NCBI GenBank assembly: GCA_003170275.1
Contig: PNAM01000106.1
Span: 377,114-441,113 of the forward strand
Length of the DNA: 64,000 bases
DNA from: Myxococcales bacterium
Lineage (GTDB): Bacteria > Myxococcota_A > Polyangia > Palsa-1104
Direction: 5' to 3'
This document shows positions 1 to 8,627 of the stretch, one piece after another. The position numbers and the translations under genes were made by a program. The stretch's first letter is position 1, and each line of letters begins with the position of its first letter. Below the pieces are notes generated by a model. That model saw only the letters and a list, made by a program, of their open reading frames with translations. It ran no database searches and had not been told where the DNA came from.

Positions 1-1377
1 GCGGGCGGCACGCTGTCGATCACGTTCATCCCCATCTACACGCGGCACCTCACCTCGGGCGACACGCGCGAGGGCGATCGCGTGTTCTCGACCATCGCCA
101 CGCTGATGGGCGTGGTGCTGATCGCGGGGATCGTGGTGCTCGAGATCTACACGCCCAACATCGCGCGCGCGTACCTCGCCAAGCTCAAGCCCGACGACCT
201 CGCGCTCGCCATCCAGCTCACGCGGATCCTCTTGCCCGCGCAATTCTTCTTCTACCTGGGCGGGCTCTCGTCGGCGACGCTGTTCGCGCGCCACCGCTTC
301 GTCGCCGCGTCGATGGCGCCGCTGCTCTACAACGTGGGCACGATCGCCGGCGGCGCGCTGTTCCACCGCTCGATGGGCGTGGCGTCGCTCGCGTGGGGCA
401 CGCTGGCGGGCGCGGCGGTCGGGCCGTTCCTGGTGCAGCAGTTGGCCGCTTGGCGCGCCGGGTTGCGATATTTCCCGTCGCTGCGCATCGGGCATCCCGA
501 TTTTCGCAAGTGGCTCTACGCCAGCCTGCCGCTGATGATTGGCGTGTCGTTGGTGACCGCCGACGATTGGATCATCCGCTACTTCGCGGCCGGCGACGTG
601 GGCGCGATCTCGTGCCTGAGCTACGCGCGCAAGCTGGTGCTGGTGCCGATCGCGGTGGCCGGCCAGGCGGTCGCGCAGGCCTCGATGCCGTTCTTCGCGC
701 GCCTGCACGCCGAGGGCAAGCGCGACGAGCTGGGCGCGCTGGTGATGCGATCGGCGCGCGCGTCGGCCTCGATCGCCGCGCTGTGCGCCGCGGCGATGAT
801 CGCGCTCGCCTATCCGCTCATCGAGCTGCTCTTCCGGCGCGGCCACTTCACCACCGCGCAGGTCGGCCCCACCGCGCTCTACCTCGCGCTGTTCGCCATC
901 GCCATCCCGCTGTGGGGCATGCAAGGCATCCTCGCGCGCGCGTTCTATGCCACCGGCGACACGCTCACGCCAATGCTCGCCGGCACCGCGGTCACGCTGC
1001 TCTCGCTGCCGATCTACTGGATCGCGTTCCACGCGCTCGGCGCGGCCGGCCTGGTGCTCGCGTCCGGCTGCGGCATCCTGTTGCACACCGGCTCGCTCCT
1101 CTTGATCCTGCCGCGCCGCCTCGAAACCTGCGATCGCGTCGCGCTGATCACCGGCGTCGCTCGCGCGCTGCTGCTCGGCGGGCTCGCCGCCGTTCCCGCG
1201 TGGGCCGCCGCCGAATTCCTGCCCATGGGCCACCTCTCGGGCCATCCGCTGGCGCTGGTCCGCCTCGCCGTCGGCTCCCTGATCTTCCTCACCGTCGTCA
1301 TGACCCTCATGCGCCCGCTCGAGGTCGACGACGCCACCAACCTCTTCAACCGCCTCTTCTCCCGCTTCCGCCGGTAG
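1..1377 (+). CDS. murJ: MurJ/MviN lipid II flippase, 3' part
   Basis: The reading frame is open from base 1, so the start lies left of the window and about 458 C-terminal residues are present. The first visible residues read FIPIYTRHLTSGDTREGD, which resembles the conserved loop after the first helices of MurJ (MOP flippase superfamily). The rest is a long series of hydrophobic helices with typical MurJ segments such as LPLMIGVSLVTADDWIIRYF and ALPIYWIAF-like stretches, and it ends with a short basic tail. MurJ carries lipid-linked peptidoglycan precursor across the inner membrane. A GTG at 82 gives a nominal internal start, but it falls inside the conserved region. The gene runs convergently towards the HEAT-repeat gene, with 13 bases between them. 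Confidence 0.9.
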   Translation, partial: AGGTLSITFIPIYTRHLTSGDTREGDRVFSTIATLMGVVLIAGIVVLEIYTPNIARAYLAKLKPDDLALAIQLTRILLPAQFFFYLGGLSSATLFARHRFVAASMAPLLYNVGTIAGGALFHRSMGVASLAWGTLAGAAVGPFLVQQLAAWRAGLRYFPSLRIGHPDFRKWLYASLPLMIGVSLVTADDWIIRYFAAGDVGAISCLSYARKLVLVPIAVAGQAVAQASMPFFARLHAEGKRDELGALVMRSARASASIAALCAAAMIALAYPLIELLFRRGHFTTAQVGPTALYLALFAIAIPLWGMQGILARAFYATGDTLTPMLAGTAVTLLSLPIYWIAFHALGAAGLVLASGCGILLHTGSLLLILPRRLETCDRVALITGVARALLLGGLAAVPAWAAAEFLPMGHLSGHPLALVRLAVGSLIFLTVVMTLMRPLEVDDATNLFNRLFSRFRR

Positions 1378-1390
1378 CGCGCGCCGATCG

Positions 1391-2299
1391 CTAGCGGCCG
1401 CCGAGGGAGCGGGCGCGGCGTTTGAGCGGGTCGGGGGATTGTTTGGAGAGGGCATCGAGGACGGTTTGATCGGCGACCTTGTCGGCGGGGGAAGTCCACA
1501 CGCGCAGGCAGCCGAGCAGATCGATGCGGTCGGCGAGCCCGACGGTCTCGTCGGTGGCGAGCGCGCGCAAGCGTTCGCGCGCGGGCGGCAACAGGCGCGA
1601 GGCGCGCACCTCGGCGGCGTTCTTCGGGCTGGCCGTCGCAGGGACGTCGCGGCACAGCGCGGCGGCGGCGGCGCCCGAGACTTCCGCGACCGGATCGCTG
1701 GTGAGCGATTCGATCAGCGCTTTCTCCGCGGTGGCGACGTTGGCGAGCGCTTCGGCGGCGCCGCGTCGCACCTGCGGCTCGGGGTCGGCGAGCAGCTTGG
1801 CGAGCCCGGCTTCGTCCACGCGGGTCACGCCGCGCAGCGCGGCCAGCGCGGCGATCGCGGCCACGCGCACCGACGGGCGCAGCTCGTGCTTGCCGGCCTG
1901 CAGCAGCAGCTCGGTCGCCGCGCGCGCCGGCACGTCGCGCGGCACCTCGTCGTTTTCGAGCGACTGCGGCGAGAGCCCCTCGGCGATTCGTCGCGCGGCC
2001 ATCGCGGCGTGCTCGGCCACGTCGGCGTCGCTCTCGCCGATCAGCCGCGCGATCCCGGGCAGCATCGCCCACCCGTCGGTGACCAGCCCGAGCGCGCGCA
2101 GCGCGGCGAGCCGTTCTTCGCGCTTGCCGTGCTCGGCGATGCGTTGTAGCCGCACCGGCCCGAGCCGCGCCGCGACGCGCTCGACCTCGACGTCGTCGCC
2201 CGAGCGCACCGCCTGCGTGAGCTGCGAGATCTCGGGCAGCTTCACGCCGATTGCGCCCAGCGGCACCAGCCCCAGCACGGTCACGACCAGCGCAAGCAT
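1391..2299 (-). CDS. HEAT-repeat protein with N-terminal membrane anchor
   Basis: This 302-residue protein starts with a hydrophobic segment (MLALVVTVLGLVPLGAIGV) that is either an anchor or a signal. The remainder is alpha-helical and rich in Ala, Arg and Glu. Repeats of about 30-35 residues (for example RVAAIAALAALRGV, RRGAAEALANVA, VSGAAAAALCRDV) have the helix-turn-helix look of HEAT/PBS-lyase repeats. Such proteins usually act as scaffolds for protein contacts; no catalytic residues are visible. It is transcribed divergently from lexA, with 75 bases between the two starts. Partner and function cannot be read from the sequence. Confidence 0.75.
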   Translation of the reverse strand: MLALVVTVLGLVPLGAIGVKLPEISQLTQAVRSGDDVEVERVAARLGPVRLQRIAEHGKREERLAALRALGLVTDGWAMLPGIARLIGESDADVAEHAAMAARRIAEGLSPQSLENDEVPRDVPARAATELLLQAGKHELRPSVRVAAIAALAALRGVTRVDEAGLAKLLADPEPQVRRGAAEALANVATAEKALIESLTSDPVAEVSGAAAAALCRDVPATASPKNAAEVRASRLLPPARERLRALATDETVGLADRIDLLGCLRVWTSPADKVADQTVLDALSKQSPDPLKRRARSLGGR

Positions 2300-2319
2300 G
2301 CCGATGTTGTAGCAAAAAC

Positions 2320-2348
2320 TTGACGCCCGTTCACCTGTTCAGTACCTT
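2320..2348 (+). promoter_or_regulatory. Candidate lexA promoter
   Basis: TTGACG (2320-2325) and TACCTT (2343-2348) are separated by 17 bases, which fits a sigma-70-type promoter for lexA. The -10 region lies between and partly under the two LexA half-site repeats, so a bound repressor would block it. Confidence 0.5.
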
Positions 2349-2362
2349 GTAATTTGTTCAGG
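2335..2362 (+). promoter_or_regulatory. LexA (SOS) operator of lexA
   Basis: TGTTCAG occurs twice in direct orientation (2336-2342 and 2355-2361). The stretch 2346-2362 (CTTGTAATTTGTTCAGG) matches 14 of 17 positions of the Myxococcus xanthus LexA consensus CTRHAMRYBYGTTCAGS as I recall it. It lies 13 bases upstream of the lexA start and overlaps the candidate promoter, as expected for autoregulation. Confidence 0.65.
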
Positions 2363-2374
2363 TAGGAGCCCACG

Positions 2375-3046
2375 ATGCCCCATCAGACCATCGGCGACCA
2401 CGGCGACGACGGCAAAGAGCCCCTGACGGATCGTCAGAAGGCGGTCCTCGATTACATCGGCCGGTCGATCGAGAAGCGCGGCTATCCGCCGACGCTGCGC
2501 GAGATCGGCGAGCACATGGGTATCAAGTCCACCAACGGGGTGAACGATCACCTGAAGGCGCTCGAGAAGAAGGGCTACCTCGAGCGCGAAGATCTCAAGT
2601 CGCGCGCGCTGCGCCCGATCTCGTTCGACGGCGCGGGCCCGACGGGCCACATGGTCGAGGTGCCGATCCTCGGGCGCGTCGCCGCCGGCGAGCCGATCCT
2701 GGCCATCGAGCAGGCCGAGGACACCGTCAAGGTGGACCGCTTCTTCCTCGGCGCGACCAAGGAAGTGTTCGCCCTCAAGGTCAAGGGCGACTCGATGATC
2801 GAGGCCGGCATCCTCGACGGCGACTTCATCTTCGTGAAGAAGCAGCTCAACGCCAACCGCGGCGATATCGTGGTCGCGATGATCAACGACGAGGCGACGG
2901 TGAAGTACTTCCATCCCGAGCCGGAGAAGGACCAGATCGTCTTCAAGCCGGCCAACCACCGCCTGCAGCCGATCGTGGTGCGCAAGCGCGACTGGAAGAG
3001 CGTGAATCTGCTCGGTTTGGTGGTCGGGGTCTATCGTCGCATGTGA
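2375..3046 (+). CDS. lexA: LexA SOS repressor
   Basis: The protein has 223 residues, slightly long because of a His/Asp-rich N-terminal extension of about 16 residues. The N-terminal winged helix-turn-helix spans about residues 17-80 (LTDRQKAVLDYIGRSIEKRG, then PTLREIGEHMGIKS). The C-terminal S24 protease domain has the self-cleavage pair A104-G105 in GRVAAGEP, the catalytic Ser140 in VKGDSM and Lys177 in DEATVKYF. LexA represses DNA-damage genes and cleaves itself when RecA is activated. The ATG follows AGGTAGGAG, a good ribosome site. Its own operator lies just upstream. Confidence 0.96.
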   Translation: MPHQTIGDHGDDGKEPLTDRQKAVLDYIGRSIEKRGYPPTLREIGEHMGIKSTNGVNDHLKALEKKGYLEREDLKSRALRPISFDGAGPTGHMVEVPILGRVAAGEPILAIEQAEDTVKVDRFFLGATKEVFALKVKGDSMIEAGILDGDFIFVKKQLNANRGDIVVAMINDEATVKYFHPEPEKDQIVFKPANHRLQPIVVRKRDWKSVNLLGLVVGVYRRM

Positions 3047-3084
3047 CGTAGCGCCGGGGCCCTCTCGGCGCTAGAGTACTAGAG

Positions 3085-5034
3085 GTGAGGAACGGCCGAT
3101 TTCGCTGGTCGTATTTCTGTACAGCGCTGGCGCTGTCGTTCCTCTTTCACTATTCGTACGTGATCCCGAAGATCCTCGGCCCGCTGGTGGAAAAGCCCGA
3201 GGTGCCGCTCGAGATCAGCTACGCGCCGGATCCACCGTCGAAGGACGAGCTGGCGCAGGCGGAAAAGCCCGCCAAGCCCAAGCCGATCACCGACCAGCCG
3301 GTCCCCGATCCGCTGAAGCAGAAGGCCAAGGCCAAAGAGGCGCCCGCGCCCGAGCCGGCGGTCGTGCCGCCGCCCGCGCTCGCCAAGGTCGAGCCGCCCA
3401 AGCCGGCGCCGCCCGAGCCGCCCAGGCCGCCGATTCCGGTGCCCACCAAGCACGCGCAGATGGTCGACCAGGACAAGTTCCACGAGGAGGCCGACAACCC
3501 CGACGCGCACTTCCTCGCGCAGAAGAATCACCGCGCAGAGAAGGACGTATCGGCGCGCAACACCAACCTGATCCGCGAGGTGCACTCCGAGAATACCGCC
3601 ACCTCGGAGCCGAATCAGAACAAGAGTAACGATCCGGGCGGCAAGGACGACAAGATCGCCGAGCTCGAGAACCACGCGGGCGCCGACAAGACGCTGCCGC
3701 GCTCGTCGCCGATGCAAGGCGAGGAGGGCAGCTCGACCTCGCCCACCAAGCCGGGCCCGCTGTCGATGCGCGATCTGACTCCGCGCTCGCTGGTCAAGGC
3801 GCAGGACGGACAGAAGGCGCGCGAAGGCGTCGAGCAGCAGGAGGCGGGCGACGGCAACCTGCCGATGGCGCGCATCGGGCGCGATCAGGTGCGCGGTCAC
3901 GCGGCGCAGAAGGGCGGGCAGGCCAACCTGCGCCTCGACCACCACAACTACGACAACATCGAAGGCTTTGGCACCGCCGAAAAGGAGCGCCACGAAGCCG
4001 CGCTCGCGCAAAGCTCGCACAAGAAGGGCCGCTACGATCGCTATCTCGCCAAGCTCGGCGCGATGCGCTCGTCGATCGAAAACTTCACGCTCGACGTCAA
4101 GCCCGGCAACCAGGCCGAGCTCGGCACGCGCGCCAGCCCGTTCGCCGGCTACATCACTTCGATGCACCGGCAGATCCACAAGCTGTTCGCGTTCGGCTTC
4201 CTGGCCGACATCGAGTCCAAGTTCGGCAAGACGCCCTACGACGATCCGACCCTGTGGACCAAGCTCGAGATCGTGGTGAACCCCGACGGCACGGTCGACA
4301 AGGTCTCGATCGCGCGCACCTCGGGCGTGGCCGGCTTCGACGTGGCGGCAATCGATTCGGTGATGAGCGCCGCGCCGTTTCAGATCCCGCCCAAGGAGAT
4401 CCGCTCGAACAACGGCAAGGTGTATCTGCACTGGCAGTTCCACCGCAACGAAGAGGCGTGCATCACCACCAACGTCGATCCGTTCATCTTGACCACCGGC
4501 GAGTCGCTGCCCAAGGACACCGGCGCGGCCAGCGAGGCGGAGATGTACCGCAAGGCGCGCGAGGCGACCGGCAAGGGGCCGTCGGAGGCGCCGCGCACGT
4601 TGCAGCGCGAGCCCAACGAAGAGGTTCAGACGGTGCGTCCGACGCCAGCGGTGCAAATCGTGATTCCCGAGGTCACCGCCGAGGTGCGCACCGCCGCCGA
4701 GGGTTGGTTCGCCGCCTATGCGCGCGGCTCGGTGAGCTGGCTGGCCGGTTGGAGCGCGACCCCGTTCACCGCCGCGGGCGAGGTGGTGGCCAAGGACGCC
4801 GACAAGCTCAAGGCGCTCTACAAGCAGCTCCTCGCCGAAGCGCCGTTGGCTCGCACGCTGTCGGGCTTCGAGGTGCTCACGCCGGCCGGCATTCGCGGCA
4901 AGCTCGGCGGTTTGCCGCCGGGAGGCGAAGAGTCCAACATGCTCTACGCGGTCGGCAAGGCGGGCTCGGAAGAGTTCATCCTGCTGCTCAAGAAGTCTTC
5001 GATCGGCTGGCGCGTCGCCGGCGTCGACCGCTAG
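3085..5034 (+). CDS. TonB-family energy transducer-like protein
   Basis: This 649-residue protein, with a GTG start, has one N-terminal membrane helix (about residues 10-28). A long Pro/Lys/Glu-rich periplasmic region follows (about 35-130), typical of TonB stalks, then a charged linker. A TonB C-terminal domain lies at about residues 360-460 (LEIVVNPDGTVDKVSIARTS, FDVAAIDSVMSAAPFQIPP). Beyond it is about 190 residues that TonB usually lacks, including a compact alpha/beta stretch (VRTAAEGWFAAYARGS to the end) that could be an NTF2-like fold; that last point is a guess. No exbB/exbD lies beside it. It may act as a transducer or as a TonB-like envelope linker. Confidence 0.8.
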   Translation: MRNGRFRWSYFCTALALSFLFHYSYVIPKILGPLVEKPEVPLEISYAPDPPSKDELAQAEKPAKPKPITDQPVPDPLKQKAKAKEAPAPEPAVVPPPALAKVEPPKPAPPEPPRPPIPVPTKHAQMVDQDKFHEEADNPDAHFLAQKNHRAEKDVSARNTNLIREVHSENTATSEPNQNKSNDPGGKDDKIAELENHAGADKTLPRSSPMQGEEGSSTSPTKPGPLSMRDLTPRSLVKAQDGQKAREGVEQQEAGDGNLPMARIGRDQVRGHAAQKGGQANLRLDHHNYDNIEGFGTAEKERHEAALAQSSHKKGRYDRYLAKLGAMRSSIENFTLDVKPGNQAELGTRASPFAGYITSMHRQIHKLFAFGFLADIESKFGKTPYDDPTLWTKLEIVVNPDGTVDKVSIARTSGVAGFDVAAIDSVMSAAPFQIPPKEIRSNNGKVYLHWQFHRNEEACITTNVDPFILTTGESLPKDTGAASEAEMYRKAREATGKGPSEAPRTLQREPNEEVQTVRPTPAVQIVIPEVTAEVRTAAEGWFAAYARGSVSWLAGWSATPFTAAGEVVAKDADKLKALYKQLLAEAPLARTLSGFEVLTPAGIRGKLGGLPPGGEESNMLYAVGKAGSEEFILLLKKSSIGWRVAGVDR

Positions 5035-5036
5035 GC

Positions 5037-5070
5037 AAAAAAAAGACCGGCACGAGGCCGGCCTTTTCTC
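5037..5070 (-). terminator. Bidirectional intrinsic terminator, strongest for csp
   Basis: GACCGGC (5045-5051) and GCCGGCC (5057-5063) form a 7-bp stem with one G-T pair and the loop ACGAG. On the minus strand eight T residues follow (A-run 5037-5044), and on the plus strand four T follow. It sits between the convergent TonB-like and cold-shock genes. Confidence 0.85.
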
Positions 5071-5082
5071 GGTTCGCCGCGT

Positions 5083-5289
5083 CTACACCTTGGTTACGTT
5101 GGTCGCCTGCAAACCCTTCGGACCCTCCGTGAGCTCGAACGCCACCGTCTGGCCCTCGGCCAGGGATCGGAAGCCATCCCCCTGAATCGCCGAGTAATGG
5201 ACGAACACATCCGGTCCATCCTCGCGCGCGATGAAGCCATACCCCTTCGCATCGTTGAACCACTTCACGTGACCCTGCGCCTGCGCCAT
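5083..5289 (-). CDS. Cold-shock protein (CSD family)
   Basis: This single cold-shock domain of 68 residues is the usual length. Both RNA-binding motifs are present: RNP1 as KGYGFIA and RNP2 as VFVHYSAI, with the usual HVKWFN start. Such proteins bind single-stranded RNA and DNA and act as RNA chaperones. The ATG is preceded by AGGAGGG, a strong ribosome site. The gene stands alone, with an intrinsic terminator just past its stop. Confidence 0.96.
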   Translation of the reverse strand: MAQAQGHVKWFNDAKGYGFIAREDGPDVFVHYSAIQGDGFRSLAEGQTVAFELTEGPKGLQATNVTKV

Positions 5290-5389
5290 CGAACCCTCCT
5301 AACCCCTGCTCGATTCCGCTTCGAGCGTTCAATGTCGGGAAAATATCCCCAACACAAAAACTGTCAAGTCGGACAGATGTGCGTGCGCA

Positions 5390-7042
5390 TCAATACATAC
5401 GCTTCACGTGAGATACCGGGTAGTAGTGCTTGAGGATGTCGCGGTAGCTCGCGCCCGCCTCGGCCATTCCCACCGCGCCCACCTGGCACATGCCGATCCC
5501 GTGGCCGTGCCCGCCGCCGGTGGCGTGGATCTCGCTGATCACGTCGCCCTCGCGCGCGATCTCCAGGATGAACATGGCGCTCTTGAGGCCGCCGAGCGCG
5601 CGCCTCACCTCGAGCTCGCCGTGCGCTTCCTTGACGCCGCTCGCGCCGGTGAGCTTGAGTCGCGTGACGCGCCCCGAGACGCCGCGCTCGAGCACGTCGA
5701 TCGACTGCAGCGCGCCCACTCCCGCGCGCGTCGCGACCGCCGCCGGGTCGACCTTCGCGGTCCAGCGGTAGTTGCTCTTCGCCTCTCGCGGTCGCGCGCA
5801 GTACGGCTTCGGCGACGCGCCGTCGGTGCCTTCTTTGAGCCAGGCGGCGATGCCCGCTTCGTCGATCCTGGCGGCGAACGACGCCAGCCGCCGCGCGGTG
5901 GCCGCGTCTCCATCGAGCAGGCCGCGCAGCGACGGATCGGGCGATCCGCCCCACGCGCGATCGTTGTCCTCGGTGTGCCCGCCGCAGCTCGCCGAGTAGA
6001 CCGTGTCCACCAGCGACCCGTCGGTCTTGACCAGGAGCTCGCCGAGCGTGGCGGTCACCGCGCTGGTGGTGCGCTCGTTCTCGCGGCCCGCGCCGGCGTA
6101 GACCTGGCAGTGCTGCGTCGCGCACAAGCGATAGGGATCGGTGAGGTGGCGCGTGCCGATCTTGGCCAGCAACTGGTTGCGCGCCGCCACCGCCTGCGCC
6201 TTGAGCGCTTCCACCGGAGACGACGGCAGCATCTCCGCCGGCACCAGCCCGGCGAGCAGCTTGTCCTCGGGCACCGCGTTGACCACCGCCAGCTTGCCCG
6301 CTCCGTCGAGCGTCACGTACAGCTTGCCGAAGTAGCGCCGCGCTTCGCGACCGCCGCCCTCTTTGTCCACGTCCTTCAGCTCGAGCAGCCCGTTGGGCGG
6401 CGGGCTGAACCACAAGATCCCGTCGTTGCGGATCACCGTGCCTTTCTCGTCGGTGGCCTCGACCATTCCGCGCGGCCGCTCGGCCAGCTCCGGGTGCACG
6501 CCGGTCTCGACGTGGTACTTCTCGCCCAGCTCGTGCGACTCGGCGCGTGCGCTCGCCTCGTCGCTGGCGAAGCCCGGCGGCGCGACCGTGACCAGGACCC
6601 GCCGCGAGTCGAGCACCTCGCCCTTGACGCCGAAGACCGATCCGACCTCGAAGGTGCGCGGCACAAACCCGCGCTCCCGCCAGGTGGCGAGCAGGGCGGG
6701 CAGCTTGTCGTCGCCCGGCAAGACGTGCCCGACCACCACGTGCCAGCGCACCTTGCCCGGCCGTCCCCCGTCGACCCGCACGGTCCAGGTCGCGCCGGCG
6801 CGCAGCTCCGCGCCGCCTTCGCCGTCGGGGTGGACGCGCACGCCGAACGGATTCGACGCGGCGATCACGACTTCGGTGCGGCCCTCGGCAACTCGCACGG
6901 TGACCATCGGCAGCCCTTCGTGCGTCCACGCGAACTGATTCGAGTACACGACGCGCAGCTTGTCGGCGCCGGACAGCTCGTCGGCAGCAGCCGTGAACGT
7001 GAGGGTGAACGTGAACGCGAGCGCGAGCGCGCGACGGCTCAC
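5390..7042 (-). CDS. SpoIID/LytB domain protein (amidase-enhancer type)
   Basis: This secreted protein of 550 residues has a signal peptide (SRRALALAFTFTLTFTAAA). Residues of about 30-260 are beta-rich and unrecognised. The SpoIID/LytB domain lies at about 275-545, with EALKAQAVAARNQL, TYSASCGGHTED-like VYSASCGGHTEDN and the C-terminal GHGHGIGMCQVGAVGMAEAG. SpoIID is a peptidoglycan lytic transglycosylase in spore formers; in Gram-negatives the domain probably trims denuded glycan strands. The start GTG at 7042 overlaps the stop of the upstream CPBP protease gene by four bases (GTGA), so the two are probably translated together. An in-frame extension beyond 7042 is open but is a shadow of the protease gene. 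Confidence 0.85.
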   Translation of the reverse strand: MSRRALALAFTFTLTFTAAADELSGADKLRVVYSNQFAWTHEGLPMVTVRVAEGRTEVVIAASNPFGVRVHPDGEGGAELRAGATWTVRVDGGRPGKVRWHVVVGHVLPGDDKLPALLATWRERGFVPRTFEVGSVFGVKGEVLDSRRVLVTVAPPGFASDEASARAESHELGEKYHVETGVHPELAERPRGMVEATDEKGTVIRNDGILWFSPPPNGLLELKDVDKEGGGREARRYFGKLYVTLDGAGKLAVVNAVPEDKLLAGLVPAEMLPSSPVEALKAQAVAARNQLLAKIGTRHLTDPYRLCATQHCQVYAGAGRENERTTSAVTATLGELLVKTDGSLVDTVYSASCGGHTEDNDRAWGGSPDPSLRGLLDGDAATARRLASFAARIDEAGIAAWLKEGTDGASPKPYCARPREAKSNYRWTAKVDPAAVATRAGVGALQSIDVLERGVSGRVTRLKLTGASGVKEAHGELEVRRALGGLKSAMFILEIAREGDVISEIHATGGGHGHGIGMCQVGAVGMAEAGASYRDILKHYYPVSHVKRMY

Positions 7043-7587
7043 ACGCGCAGCTCGGTCTTCGAGATGTAGTTCAGGTTGAGCAGGTTGATGGTGAAGTGGG
7101 CCACGATCGGCCCGCCCAGATCCCCCAACCTCATGTACATCAGCCCCATCACCAGTCCGACGATAAGAGACATCACCGTCCAGGGCAAAAATCTGAGCGC
7201 CGGCCGCACGTGCAGCGCGGCGAACAGCAGGCTCGACGGCCACAGCCCGAGCTGCGGCAACAGCCCACCGCGGAAGAACAGCTCTTCGCCGCCCGACGAA
7301 AACAGCGCGAGCAGAAAGATCTCGCGCGAGCTCAGCTCGTGCACCACCGCGTGGAATTCCTGGTGCAGCACGCGCGCCCACTCGAGCCGGTGCGTGGCGA
7401 AGCGCGACAGGAACACCACCGTCAGGCCGACCGCGAGCCCCACCACCGGGCTCACCAAGAGGCGCAAGACCGGCATCGCCTGGCCCTGATAACAGTAGAT
7501 GTTGACGTTCCCTCGCACCGCGCCCCACACCAGGGCGATCGCGCCAAGTCCGCCGTACACGAGGATAATCAGCCCGGCGCGCGACAT
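7039..7587 (-). CDS. CPBP-family intramembrane metalloprotease (CAAX-like)
   Basis: This membrane protein of about 182 residues has the three Abi/CPBP motifs: EELFFRG, ALHVRPALRF and a final HFTINLLN. They supply the Glu and His residues expected for metal-dependent cleavage within the membrane. Substrates are unknown. The ATG at 7587 (MSRAGLIILVYG) precedes the first helix and is chosen here. The frame stays open to 7719, and a GTG at 7632 is an alternative, but neither has a clear ribosome site. The next gene, SpoIID-like, starts inside this stop codon. Confidence 0.8.
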   Translation of the reverse strand: MSRAGLIILVYGGLGAIALVWGAVRGNVNIYCYQGQAMPVLRLLVSPVVGLAVGLTVVFLSRFATHRLEWARVLHQEFHAVVHELSSREIFLLALFSSGGEELFFRGGLLPQLGLWPSSLLFAALHVRPALRFLPWTVMSLIVGLVMGLMYMRLGDLGGPIVAHFTINLLNLNYISKTELRV

Positions 7588-7691
7588 GCGCTGCGGTCGT
7601 GGGCTGGGAGCGAGCGGACCGCCGAGTTGCACGAAGGGAAGTATAGCGACGGGGCTGGAAGGAAGCCACGCGCGCGGAGTATTATCAGGGT

Positions 7692-7937
7692 ATGGGCACC
7701 CCTGATTACATCCCCCCAAAGCAGGATCCGAACCTTCGAACCGATGAGCCGCCGCCGGCCAAGTACTACAATCCGGCGCCCCGCTCGAGCGGAGGCGGCG
7801 CGCAGATCGGCCTGGGCATCTTGATGCTGGTCGGCGGCATCGCGCTGTCGGCGGCAGGCACCGGCCGCGTGTTCGTCGGCTTGATCGCCGTCGGCGCGAT
7901 CACGCTCATCAAAGGCATCGCGTCCGCCGGAAAGTAG
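7692..7937 (+). CDS. Small membrane protein, unknown function
   Basis: This 81-residue protein has a Pro-rich polar N-terminus (about residues 1-35) followed by two hydrophobic segments, GLGILMLVGGIALSAAG and VFVGLIAVGAITLIKGIA. It looks like a two-helix inner-membrane protein. It starts with ATG after ATCAGGG and is divergent from the CPBP protease gene. No family is recognised. Confidence 0.65.
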   Translation: MGTPDYIPPKQDPNLRTDEPPPAKYYNPAPRSSGGGAQIGLGILMLVGGIALSAAGTGRVFVGLIAVGAITLIKGIASAGK

Positions 7938-7948
7938 CCGCCTTCCGG

Positions 7949-7977
7949 TTGACAGGCTCGCGCCGCCCGTCTATACA
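7949..7977 (+). promoter_or_regulatory. Sigma-70-type promoter of tRNA-Leu
   Basis: TTGACA (7949-7954) and TATACA (7972-7977) are separated by exactly 17 bases. The tRNA begins 17 bases after the -10 box. This is the cleanest promoter in the window. Confidence 0.8.
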
Positions 7978-7993
7978 CGTCGCCGGTCATCTC

Positions 7994-8075
7994 GCGAGGA
8001 TGGCGGAACTGGTAGACGCACCAGCTTGAGGGGCTGGCGGAGCAATCTGTGGGGGTTCGAATCCCCCTCCTCGCA
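7994..8075 (+). tRNA. tRNA-Leu (anticodon GAG)
   Basis: GCGAGGA (7994-8000) pairs with TCCTCGC (8068-8074), followed by discriminator A at 8075. The anticodon stem-loop CCAGC-TTGAGGG-GCTGG gives anticodon GAG, which reads CUC and CUU. The long variable arm (about 8038-8050) and GGTTCGAATCC T-loop are typical of a class II leucine tRNA. CCA is not encoded. Confidence 0.96.
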
Positions 8076-8111
8076 CTCGAAGAATCCCAAGTATCTTTGG
8101 CTCGCCTGCTC

Positions 8112-8456
8112 TTAGTGAACGCTCATGCGGTCACGACCGAAGAGGACCACGCAAGCGGCGAGCAGACGGATGGTGCACCCGTCGCGGTCGGCGGCGTCGA
8201 AGGCACGCACGAGCGAGCGGGGATCGTCGTCGCGGAACAGCGTCGAGCCGAGTCGATCGAAGCGGAGCGCGAGCACACGGCGGCAGCGCAGGCAGCTCTG
8301 CACCCCCGCGTAGACAGTGCAAGCGGCGTCTCTGGCTTCGTCGAACGTCGAGGATTCGAAGTAACGCAGGGCGGGTGCCGTGGACTTGCGTTGGGCTGGA
8401 ATGTCGTGGTCCAGGTAATGCGCAATCGGCAAGGCGGCAGCAGAGGACGATGCCAT
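8112..8456 (-). CDS. Hypothetical protein
   Basis: This possible 114-residue protein is not recognised. It is moderately charged, has two nearby cysteines in SCLRCRR, and has no signal peptide or membrane helix. It fills the space between the tRNA and the DUF2254 gene better than any other frame, and its composition looks more protein-like than the overlapping plus-strand frame. No strong ribosome site precedes the ATG. It may be spurious or a relic. Confidence 0.4.
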   Translation of the reverse strand: MASSSAAALPIAHYLDHDIPAQRKSTAPALRYFESSTFDEARDAACTVYAGVQSCLRCRRVLALRFDRLGSTLFRDDDPRSLVRAFDAADRDGCTIRLLAACVVLFGRDRMSVH

Positions 8457-8627
8457 GGCTTTTTTCTCGCGGGCGACGGCCCGGCCTGCGCGGGGGTCAT
8501 CGCATCGGGCGTGCCAGCTCGAAGTCCCTTGTGTCGTGCGGAGATCCTGGACGCGGCCCGATGGGGCGCTGCAGAATGCGGCGCCGGAAGTCGCCGCGGA
8601 TTGCGACTCGGGCCAGCCCGCTGCCGA

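Noticed and set aside
5390..7042. SpoIID as evidence for endospore formation
   Set aside because: SpoIID/LytB domains are common in non-spore-formers, and no other sporulation gene is present.
7994..8456. Possible integrated element or att site at the tRNA 3' end
   Set aside because: No integrase, no repeat of the tRNA end and no phage-like gene nearby.
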